DNA of 64,000 nt from Progne subis subis (lineage: Eukaryota; Chordata; Aves; Passeriformes; Hirundinidae): assembly GCA_022316685.1 (NCBI GenBank), contig JAKJHU010000764.1:1-64000 (forward strand). Reading direction: 5' to 3'. The position numbers and the translations under genes were made by a program. Below are positions 27,975 to 38,881 of this stretch, piece after piece. Under the pieces are notes generated by a model. It saw nothing but the letters and a program-made list of their open reading frames with translations. It was not told the DNA's origin and made no database searches. Numbering within the stretch: the first letter of the stretch is position 1; each line of letters starts with the position of its first letter.

Positions 27975-28152
27975 TTGGGTTGGTTGTTGTTTTTGTTTTG
28001 GTTTGGTTTTTTGGGGTTTTTTTGTGGGTTTTTTTTTTTTTTTTTTTTTTTGGGGGGGGTTTTTTTGTGTGTGTTTTTTTGTTGTTGTTGTTGTTGTTTT
28101 GGGGTGTTGTTTTTGGTTTTTTGGGTTGTTGGTTTGTTTTTTTTTTTTTGGT
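27975..28152. repeat. G/T-only low-complexity tract
   Basis: About 180 bp consists almost entirely of G and T on the plus strand, with runs of T, G runs of up to eight and GTT repeats. Overlapping Phe/Gly/Val-rich or Lys/Asn-rich frames here are composition artefacts. Confidence 0.95.
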
Positions 28153-30436
28153 GTAGCTGTACTTGAAATTGAAATTCTCTGCTGCCTCTCTGAAATAAAG
28201 CATGAGAGCTCACACTTGGTCTCATTGCACCAGGCCTGCAGCTGCTGAGAGCACACTCAGCCTGAATATCCAACAGCGCTGAGCAAATCCCCATTGGTGG
28301 CTGTAAAAATAATCTCCAGTAGTTTCTGACCTTTCCAAATCTTACCTTGCCAGAGAATTTTGGAACAAGGCACCTGATTTATCAGTTTTTCCCAGATGGC
28401 TGGGCTGGTATGTTGATTGATAAAGTCATTTGATGGAATAATTTCTTCTAAGGTTGTCTAAAACTCAGGGTCATGTTGGAAACAATTTATTGGTTTGAGT
28501 TTTAAAAATTGCACATTTATTAAATGGTGCAGAATCTTCACCTCAGTTGTTGACAAATAGTGCAGAACCACCATGGCTCATTCCCCATTTGATTCATTGT
28601 GTTTCTTCCCCTCCTTATTTAGAAGTCCTGAAAACTTCTCCTTTTGTCCCTTCTTTTTCCTTAAGACCATAAAAAGTCCATGCTTGCCCTACACATGCAG
28701 GAGCATGGTGGTGATGAAGTCAACTAAAGAATTTCCCTAAAATGTGAGGGTTTGGAAGCCCTGCAGTCCCTACTGTCTTGTGGCACTAATATTTATTATT
28801 ATATCTTTCAAAAAGGAAAGGCTACTGAAGTTCAGCGGCCATTCCAACCCTGAACATATATTAAAATAAATAAATAGCATTCTTGTGTCATAGAAATACC
28901 TCTCCTATTAGCAGGCAACTGAAATTTAATTTCATTTAGTAAACCTGACAGAGTGGATGACAGTTGGAATTGAAAGTTATATCATCAAATTGCTGTCAGT
29001 CCAAGTAAATGAATATGCATTAGAAAGAACCACTTTTTCTTAAAAATGTTATATGTTTCAGTCTCCTAATTAGCATATTTATGTTTTAATGTTACTGTTA
29101 GCTTTTGCAGTAAATGGTCACAGCTTCCATCCCCCAAAGAAACAGGATTCCCCTGCCAAATTACCACATGCAGACAGTGCTTCCCTTTTGTGAGAGCTGT
29201 ATGCATTTTTTTCCAGTTATATAATTTTCTGTTAAATCTGTTACTATTGAGACACATAACAAGCTTTTAAACTTTACAAATACCAAAAAAGTAATGGATA
29301 TCTACTCAGAGATACACCACATTTTTCTTTCTTTCTTTGATTTAAAATGCTACTTCAGCCCTATTTTGAGTTTTCTATCCAATGCAAGCATTAATTTCTC
29401 TGGGGTTGAAATGCAGTTTTTTTCCTTTTCCTTCCTCTGAGCTATCAGCCAAACAGTCTACTGTTTGGGGTATTTTTTTTTTCCAAAGTCAGAATGAAAT
29501 TAGTGATATTGTAACTCAATACCGTATATAAAAATTGATTTGCTTTGTAAAAATGGCTTGGAGTGCCATTACAGCTGTACTGGCTGGACTGGGTGACTTT
29601 CTGAGCTATCACCTGTGGCAGACTAAAAATAAAATATGTCTGAAATTTGAGAATGTTGTCTGAAATGCCACTGGCCAGGGAGGACATGCAGGAGGCTCAG
29701 AGTGTGGGAGTTTTGCAGATATGATGTGGGATATCATCCTCTGGTCTTTGATCCTCCTCCAATAATTTGTTTGCTTGTTTGGTTTTATTTTGACCCTGTT
29801 TGGTTCTTCGCAGTAGGAACCCGATTTTCAGTTTTCTCTTCCTCTTATCCTCTCACTTCTTACCTGGGAGAAGAGAATGCCCCCACCTGCCCACACAGCT
29901 TCTTTAGCTCCCTCTCCTTCTTGGATTGTGCTCTGAAAAAAAAGAGAAATAAATTATCTCAACATTCCTTATTTAACACTCCAGCGATGTGACCATAGTA
30001 ATATAGGTGTCTGCTTCATTTTAAAATGAAGTTATTGTTTTATTAAGTGCATCATAGGTCATGGGACATGGAAAATAAAACCTGTATATCGTAAGGGTAA
30101 GGCATGGTCTGATGTATTTGATAAAGATTTATTCCTCCGTGAATTGTACAGCTTGAACTCAGTTTATTTAACACTTCATCACAGAAGAGCAAATGAGCTT
30201 TTAACAGTGGAGAAAAGAAGCTTTTAATACTCTGTACAGAAATTATATTTCAATTTCCAGGTCACTTTTAGATTCTTACAGTGTCCTCTCATATCCTGAC
30301 TCTGTCAATACAAAAGTATAAAAAAATGGTTTTAGCTGAAAAAGGAGTTATTTGCATGCTCAGATCAAGAGCTTATTGTTTGCAATTATCGATCAATGTC
30401 CAAGCACTATTCTACAAAATTCCTTGTAAACACTCT

Positions 30437-30905
30437 CTGTGTCTGGTTCTGTCCCCGCTCCGGGCGGGAGATGACCTCCGGCTAGCTCTGGTCAGCACAG
30501 CCACAGATGTCCCCAGTTCGGGTGGGCACGCAGGCAATCTTTACCTGCTGTCGGCTTCTCAGCAGCTGGACCAATAGTGTCGTGACAGCAGCGGCAGCAG
30601 AAGAGAAAAGGCTGGCTCTCAGCTTAGCAGGTTAAAAGATGTTTATTCAGGCCGGGCTGCGGGAAATCCACAGCTGGTCCAACCTCAGTCCAGTGAGACC
30701 AGCAAGAGAGAGAGAGCAGAGCTGAGGAGCTGAGAGAGTTTGAATCTCCCTCCTACCCCTTATAAGAAGGGGAGGGCTTCCAGGGAGGCTACAACAAGAC
30801 AACAGGGCTACAACAAATCAGGGGATTCAGGGTGTGCCCACCCCCAAGCCTCAGACCACTAAAATCCAGAGCTAAAGGAATTCCCCCCAGGGGATCTATC
30901 ACCTG
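30437..30905 (-). mobile_element. Putative solo LTR
   Basis: The segment is flanked by identical 9-base AAACACTCT copies at 30428-30436 and 30906-30914. Read on the minus strand it has a TTATAAGGGG TATA-like box near 30763, then an AATAAA signal near 30644, the order expected for U3-R-U5. It is GC-rich against AT-rich flanks. The exact termini are uncertain because the direct repeat is longer than a usual retroviral duplication. Confidence 0.55.
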
Positions 30906-30939
30906 AAACACTCTTCCAGAGATTTTGCAATCTGGGAGG

Positions 30940-31448
30940 TGTAGAAATTGTTTCTTCCCTGCTGCTGTTGTAGACTCCAGGACGGCATAGATATATGTAG
31001 ACGAGAGATCTCTGTAGTTGGGTTTTAGAAGATTGGGTTTATTGTAAGGGGTGTGAGGCCTTGCTATGAGCTGCCAGGCTGCAGCTCAGCGCAAGGCCTA
31101 GGAGGTGGGGGAAGGGAAAGGTAGGGAATGGAGGGGAGCAAGGAGCCAAGGGCAGGAGGGAGAGGAGCAAAAGCAAGAGCAAGAGACCGAGCCACCCTCG
31201 CAGCCCCCTGATAAGGGGTCTCGAGGTGGGCTGGAACAGGATCTGTGCCAATGAGGTTACAGATACCTGACACTTCAGGGGAGGGGTACAGGTGTGGGAT
31301 GAACCATTGGGGGGTGAGACAGAACATTCCATTTGACCTGGGTCTGGCTGCAGGTGACCTTCAGCTGGTCATATAACTGTTTTCTTATACATCCAGTATC
31401 CAATACATCTCAAACATCAAAACTTACTTTCAATTCTATCTCACCCAC
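30940..31448 (-). mobile_element. Putative second LTR adjacent to the 30.4-kb element
   Basis: On the minus strand an AATAAA lies at 31043-31038, followed by a U5-like tail ending CTACA at 30940. The proposed start is TGTGGGTGAG at 31448, giving TGTG.../...CTACA ends. It includes a purine-rich block at about 31110-31180. A second LTR is inferred from these signals; no target duplication was found, so the boundaries are provisional. Confidence 0.4.
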
Positions 31449-31720
31449 AGGTCCCACATTCCCAGAATATAGGCAATCATATTTATAGGGTTTTTTGGCT
31501 TCATCCTCCCCAACAGGGAGGGATCCCCAAAGTGACAGACAGGCTGCCCCAGAGCGAGGGGTGGGGGGAGAGGGGATGGACAAAGATAGGTGGGGGGTGG
31601 GAAGACTGACACAAAACACCTTATACAGAAAACACAAAAGGCTTACAGAAATGGGGATACAGTAAAATGAACCATAACATAAACTTTTTATAAAACCCTA
31701 AAAAAAAACCAGTTCTGCAC
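31449..31720 (-). mobile_element. Possible internal remnant next to the 31-kb LTR
   Basis: Immediately upstream of the proposed LTR on the minus strand lies low-complexity sequence. It includes a C-rich stretch (GGGGTGGGGGGAGAGGGG on the plus strand near 31560) and no open frame that I recognise. It could be the 3' end of a provirus with its polypurine tract, or unrelated repeat. It grades into ordinary AT-rich sequence near 31720. Confidence 0.25.
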
Positions 31721-34700
31721 CACCACAGCTTACAAAGGTCTGATCTCAAATGAGAATTTGAGAATAAAACCTGTAGCTCTTCATTTTAAATAATAACAAC
31801 AATGAGCTACTTAAATAAATTAGGGGACTATAAGCCATTTAAGATAGAATTATCAAATAAGTTTCTAGACAATATTTGTGAAACCACATTAGCAAAATTT
31901 CATTTTCATCTTTAGCTGCAGTATTTTTATGAGAAGATGCCAACAGTGTAGTGGACCTTGCATTATATCTGTCTCTGGAGGGCTGAATAAACTCAATAGT
32001 TACAAGAGAGTTATAAGGGTTTTATGATGACAACCTAGTGCAGAAAATTAAAAAATGAAATTAAGTAAAAGAGTTTTGACCATGAAAAAAAAAGAGAAGA
32101 AATACAAGGAGATACGAAACAAAAAAAAAAAAAAGTAAAGTGAGGTTCACAGAGGTTGATGGTTAAAATTTAAGAAAAGAGCATTACATTTTAGATTTTG
32201 TTGACTTTTAACCTTTTTTAAAGGCTTTTCAATTCTCTAATGTAAAGGAAATAAAAACCTCTTTAATCACCATTAATTTTAACTCCATTACTATGTCTGC
32301 GTGCTAGAAAATTGAAATGTGAATTTATATACAATTTTCTGTTCTAAGTTACTAAGTATAGAGTGAAACTGATTCCAAATAAAATGTTGCTTTCTGATCT
32401 GACAATTATGTTGTTGGAAGGAAGAAAACAGGAAACAAATCTGTAATAAATGCTCTTGTATACACTTGGAGCTTCATCGCTCCTGCTTTGCTTCATGGCC
32501 CTTTTTACTTCCTGTAGTAAAGCAACAAATGAGATTTTTATGTAGTATTTTATTGTATTCTAAGGATCAAATTAAGTTTGACAGGATCCTCAGAGGAATT
32601 ACTTTTGGGGTATTTTTTCCTGCTCTGTAGTGTCTCTTTTGGCTTTTGACCTCTTCTCTCCAACCTTTCCCAGTTTTGCAGGATATTGTTAATGAAGTGT
32701 GTACAAGGAAGAACATGCCATAGTGATTTTTTTTTCTTTATTCTTGCAGCATGTTTGATTCCATCTAGCAGCTGCAGGCCCCTTTTCCCACAAAAGAATC
32801 TGATTACTGGTTGTGATTAAAATGAATTTTTCTTTATATGGCACACTGTTTTGCCCAAATGAATCAGACAAGCACATGTTTTTCTGAGCATCGTGCAATA
32901 CTTAAGGTTGTAAAGACACAATCATCACAAGACTTTTTATTTACTATTGTTCAGCACAAACACTGTAGAGAGAAAGAAACTAATGAGGTCTTTGATAATC
33001 AAATCTTATCAGAGATGCCTTGGGCAGAATGGGATTTTTCAATTACCATTAGTTGTTCAGTAGCTGTACATAGACTTTTATTTTTTCATCTAGAAGTGCT
33101 GATTTTATCTTTATTTTCAGAAAGATTATCTTAGATTTGAATGCTTGAAATTAAAACTGCTCCCACTTGGAGTGGTTTTGTGACAATTGGCATTATTTTC
33201 TCGTGCCTGATCTTACACGTGAGCACTGTCAGATAAACCCTGAGCTTCAGAAGGAGAACCTCAAAGGCAGGAAAGCCTTTGGCACGTAGAGGTTTGGAGG
33301 ATTTGGGGGCAGGATATTTGTTTTCAAGGAGGCTGTGAGAATAGAAGGTAGGTAGTGCACAGAGCAGCCTCTAGGGAAGTGATATTTCCAAGCTTTTTGG
33401 AAGAAATCTTCTGTTTAGTGAGGAGAGGGAGGCGGGGGAAAGAGCCACTGAGACTTGTTATGTAAACAGCTGCATCCAAATATTAGCTCTGGCTTTCAAA
33501 AGGGACAAGCTGGACACTGAAGAGTTTGGGAAGCTGAGCCAATTAATCTGTTTGGGCTTTTGTCCCTCTTTCCATCTCTGCTGCTGGTGTCACAGAAATA
33601 AAGAGGTTTTCTTATGGAGTTTCCTTTGCTCCACCTTTGTAATTATTGAGTAAATGTCTTTGGTGAGGGGTAGGTGTCCTGAAACAACGAAAGCAAGCTT
33701 TGCCATGTAATAGTGGCACTTCATAACAGGTTATTAATATGTTTGTGGTGGTTTAGCTTCTCTACTGAGCATAACCAAATGTCTCTGAGCTCAGAATTAC
33801 CTCGAGCTGACAGAAGTCAGGAGTAGTTGCCCTTTGATTAAAGTATAGCAGAGGAAAGGGTCAATTTCAAGTGCTCTAACACTCCACTTTCCATAACATT
33901 TTTTAAATTATTGTTTTTATTTAGAGCTGTCTTGTAAATGGTATAAAGCTGATTGTAAATTGGTCTCTATTTTCAGTGAGAAATAATTCATAAAGTGTCC
34001 TTTTTTAATGTTTTGCTTCAGAACCTCTTTCGGAATTATGAAAGTAGTATCATTGAATTGTCTATTAATTTGAGGTGACAGGGAGAAATGCATATAAAAG
34101 CAAGTTGCAGCTCTGTGTTTACACAGAGGTGAGGTGAAATGAGACTGCTGAATGCTGGAAAAGTTGCATCCAATATCTGGGAGCAGTCCCTGTTCCCTGC
34201 TGCAGAGGAATGATTATCCCCTGTTTTATCCCCTATAAAAAGAAATGTCAGAACTGTAGGAAGTTTCCTTATCTTTCATGTTAAGCACATTGTGTTCACC
34301 TCTGGCTTTGTTTTGTGACTGTCCTAGTATGGAAAATGGGGGAACAGAGCAATAACCATTTTATATCTTATTTATAGATTTAACACCTATGGATGTGTCA
34401 TGTGCATTTTCTAAACAGCAGAGCTAGACGGTTTTACCCCACATCAGGAGCTGCAGCTTAAAAATGTCTGGATGAAGTCAGGGGAGGGTGCTGGGGGCCA
34501 GCTGGCTGGTTGATGGGCTAATGGGCCAAAACAGACCCTTCTCTCCATCCCTCTGCTGACATCACTGGTTTCTCATCCCTAGCCTTTGCAGCCAAACAAA
34601 TGGGTTCCATGATTTGAGCTCAGCAACATCAAAAACAAACAATTTTTTTATTTCCCATGTGCCAAAACCCAGGACAGGCACCAAGGCAGCAATACCAGCC

Positions 34701-37256
34701 TGTGCTTTGGGAATATTTGCAAAAGGGGCTTTGCTGCAACTCTGTAAATTTGATTCCAAATTTTCTTGAGGAGCTCAGAAGTGTCTGTGCGTGCATATGG
34801 GGAGCGTGTCTGTAAGGCAGTTCCACTAACAAATGGAGGAGGCTCTTGAGAGTAATAAAGAGTGGATTTATATTTCAAGGATAAATATTACAACAAGGTA
34901 GCCTTGTGTTCTCTCAGATAGAAGCAGTATTTTCCAAAAATTGTCACGTAGCACCATCTTCTGAGCAGAGCCTGAATGGCAAACCGAGCCTGAGCTGAGC
35001 TCCAGTCTCGCTCAGACCCCCAGTGTTCAAGGCTTTGTAAGGACTGGGGGATGAGAAAACTTTTATCCAACCTGCTGAGGAAGAGGACTCATTATTAAGA
35101 AATTAATCTAAAAGATTCATGTCTGCCCTGAGTGAAAAATTCATGGGTAAACATCAAGCGACTCTAAGGAAATTTGCACTGAAATATCCTACATGGAAAA
35201 TGCAGTATGTGTGATTCTGTCAAGGAAAAATCTCGTGTTACTGACTGGATTGAAAAAATCCTTACAAAGTTCCTATGAGCTTTGAATGTAGGCTGTTCAC
35301 TCCTTGGTTTGTACAATTTGAAGACATCCAGCACTGATCAATTGAGATTGTGGTTTAGCGCAGCTGTGTTGTGCAAAAAATTAAAAATTATACTCTATCA
35401 GAAAAATAATTTATTTTTATTGTGACAGCTGTAAATAGCTCTAATACTGCTTTACTCAAAGTATCACTGCTAAAGTCATGGGAGGGACTTTCCTGGGCTT
35501 ATGCTCTTGGCCTAAAGATCTCCTACTAGACAGAGACACAGTTAAGCTGCGTCTTCAGCCTTTCCCAGCACTGATGTCACAGTAAGTGGTATCCCTGCTC
35601 CCCATACATTATATTTACATAAAGTACCATTGCTGCAGCAGCTCAGGCCGAGAGTATCACCCAAACCTTCAAATCTTCTTGCTTTCTTTCCTTCCACCTT
35701 CCTGTTGAGAGCCCAATTTTGTGGAGTGCTGGTTTCACATGGTTTTTTACTTCTGTACAAATAATATGGAGGAACCAAAACAAAACCCTTAAAGTTCAGT
35801 ACCAAAACCAAAATACCTTTCCCATCCTTTCCCTTTTCCCCATACCTGTATTTATCTTGGTGTTGTTTCTATAACAAGATGCAGCCCTAAACTTGAAATT
35901 GAAGAAGTGCACTTGTTACTTCTATGTTACTTCTACTTACTATGTGCCTTGCCATAGAAATGAGACCATCTCATCTCATAGAACACACACATGCAAATAC
36001 TCAGAGATTGTGGCTCATGCTAAGAAGAGCTACTGGATTTATTAAACTGATAAATTTAGCTTTCTGCAAGCTAAAATCTTACAATTTTTTTCTGCCTTGT
36101 GTTATTTTTTACATAAGCAAACCTCATGGCATGATTTCTTTAGAGAGCTGTAAAGAAATGCAGGAAGTCTTCTAATACTCTTTCTGAGCCTTTATTAAAT
36201 TACAGAAATGGCAGTGTGTATTTCAAGAGATATTTAAGGGGATTGTTTACATCTAAGTGTTTTCCCTAAGTGTTTCATGTCATGTTTACTGATAGAGGAT
36301 TTAATAGAATTTGCAAGCTGAGGAGGGGACAAAGGCAGGGGAGTTCTTTGTCTTCTCTCAAAGATCCCATGTGTTTGGATTAAGGTACTATAGACTTGAA
36401 CAGGTTTCTGGAGGTGGGTTTATATTTATAAACCTCTCTATTGGTTCAAGAGCCATGGCTGCTTTCTCTCACTTGAGGCTTCTGCCTTCTTTTTCCCAAG
36501 AAAACTTCAAATTCCCTGCTCAGTGGGTGAGGCCCACTGGCATTGTCAGAGTCTGTCCTGTTTTGCTTCTTGCATGTGTTGGCATCCGTTGCACATGGTT
36601 TGTGTCATTTTTATGTTGGAGTTTTAAAAAAGAGCATTCAATACCAGTGTTTTCCAAACAAAAAAAAAGTAAAATATGAGCCTGTCCAGGTTACTGGGTG
36701 CAGTGGTGTGCTGTTTTGGGAGAAGAGCATGATTTAGAGCCTGAGTGAAAAGCAGAAATGACCCTCTCCTTTGTACAAAAGACTGCACATGGCTGTTGCA
36801 GGACTAAAGTAGGATGACAAAGAGTAAGGGGCGGGGGGGAATGTTGTAAATTTTATTATTAATGTTTAAAAGTTACTGTTTTCTGGAAGAAGATGGTCTG
36901 GGTAAGTGGTCAGACAGCTTCCCTATGGGGCAGGGAGAGAGGAACAACATCCACCACCGGTCCCCAGTGTGTCTCTGGGCAGAGTCCCTGTGCTTGACCC
37001 CTTGTGTTTGCTTCAGATTACTGATCTGCTGGGAAACGAAAATATTTACTTCTTCTGATGTGTCTTCTGGAACCCACGAGCTGGTTTAGGGTTTGTTCCC
37101 CATTCCCACGGCAGGGGGGTTTTGTGCATCTTTTGTTCTCTCAGAGTACAAAAATGAGATTGAGGCTTCTGTGTCTTCTGTTTTTGAAAGGACATAAAAT
37201 AAAAACCATAAAGATGTTAAAATATAATCCAAATTTTCTTAACAGAGAAAGTAATG
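31721..37256. other. Non-coding sequence between the LTR cluster and KLHL4
   Basis: AT-rich DNA with only short frames of no recognisable similarity. The nearer part may include further KLHL4 3' UTR if a more distal polyadenylation site is used. Confidence 0.5.
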
Positions 37257-38821
37257 TTTATTTGAATGTAGCATGCTATATATAAACATAATTGATTTTT
37301 AAAGTTAAAAATGTTCATTTTATAAATATGCTTTTGAGATTTTTTTCTTTAGAGTCATTCAATATGTTTAATACTATATTTTTTTTTTTTTAAATAGCAT
37401 ATTGCTAAATCCTGAAACTACAGTATTCCATCAGGAAAGTTAGCCTACACATTCAGAGATTTTTTTTTTTTCCTCTAACCTGAATTTTCTGATATTGACA
37501 AAACAACAACTTAACAAACACTGAAGTGGATACTGACCAAATATTGTGCTTTACAGCATAGAATATCTTACATACATTCTTTTTTTTCTAGAATACAATT
37601 TCAACATTTGAAATTATAAAAAATGAAATTAAAGCAAAACAGTAGAAATTGGCACACGAAAAGGAAATATCATGCATGTGGAACACTATGTGCTGTTTTC
37701 AGGTGATTCTTTTCCTGTTTGCTCTTGATTCTTATCATTCCACTAATTTCAGAGAGAACATAAACCTGTTTATATAAATGGTGTCTAATGTTACACAGTG
37801 GGTGTGGTTTATCCCCTACCATATTTTACTGTACATGAGAGAAAGCTGGTGATCTTCAGCTGAGGTCAAAGATTGTCATATCAATATGATATAAAAATTT
37901 CATTTTGTAAGTTATATTCAAGGAATGTAATTATGTGATTGTTTTAAAATTTAATGCACGGTTATAATCCCCAGAATAGTCAGATTAGTTTAACACATAC
38001 TGACAGATGGTTAGTGGGCAAAGAGAAATCCATTAATAACTTTACACACAGAGCAGCATTAAAATATCACATATCTATGCACTGAAAATGATTGCAAATT
38101 ATATTTGCATTATGTTTGGACAAAAGAAATTTCTTTCTACTGGCACACAATAGCATAAAGGTACCTTACGCCTACTATGACTTAACTTGCATTATTCAAT
38201 TCAATACACTGCTAAAAATGGATATTCTGTCATGGTTTTAGCAGTGTTGGATGGTAAATAATAAATTATCTGCTTCTCTTGTTTGATTTAAAAATTAATT
38301 TAGGAGTTTAATTCCTGAATATAGAAATTAAGTTTCTTCTGCAGAGAATATTTTGTTGACAGTACTATTTAAGAGCAAATATTTCTTTTTGTGCAGTTTC
38401 CTGTTGGAGGTGTTTCATAATCATTTTCATTTACTTGAAATACAAAAGCTTTTTTTAATAAACTTTAGCATTCTTGACTACATAGAAAGGAAAAAAGTTT
38501 TTGAAATCTTAAACACATTTCTCACTGCTGCATTTTATAAATAACAGATACACTTCTGTAACAAACCTGAACCATTCAAACACTGAAACAAATTTGGTAG
38601 GTTTTATGTATTTAGGGATAATAAAGTGATTCAATTCTGCAAACTTTTCTGATTTTTGTGATGCAGGAAGACACTTCTGTGCTGTAATAATGTGATGGCT
38701 CAGAGATAAATACTGTCCGTAAGGGAGGGCTGCTGAGGTGTGTGCAGTCTGTACTGCTCCTGGAAATATTTCTTGTCTTCTGAAGCTCCACTCAGTTCAG
38801 TTTCACAATAATTTACAGTCC
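37257..38821 (-). other. KLHL4: Probable KLHL4 3' untranslated region
   Basis: AT-rich sequence follows the stop codon with no splice-like structure that I can defend. On the minus strand the first canonical AATAAA after the stop is at 37262-37257. ATTAAA variants occur earlier, for example at 38459-38454. The true cleavage site cannot be chosen from sequence alone, so the far end given is only the canonical-signal candidate. Confidence 0.35.
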
Positions 38822-38881
38822 TCAAGGCAACTTCACAACGACAACACATGCTCCAGCCCTGCCAATATTGACAGGAACTTC
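38822..38881 (-). CDS. KLHL4: KLHL4 exon 11: C-terminus and stop codon
   Basis: This short terminal coding piece begins after CTTTCCAG. It encodes [19 protein letters not shown] followed by TGA at 38824-38822. The tail closes the last kelch blade and matches the KLHL4 C-terminus rather than the KLHL5 ending. The joined codons at the exon 10/11 junction read Glu-Glu-Val, in frame. Confidence 0.95.
   Translation of the reverse strand, partial: EVPVNIGRAGACVVVVKLP

Larger units (their letters stand above)
24176..30427. other. Non-coding sequence, no gene seen
   Basis: AT-rich except for the G/T tract near 28 kb. No exon-like block, RNA gene or defined transposon was recognised outside the repeats listed separately. 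Confidence 0.55.

Noticed and set aside
27856..28294. Several overlapping Lys/Asn- or Phe/Gly-rich frames on both strands
   Set aside because: They come from the G/T low-complexity tract.
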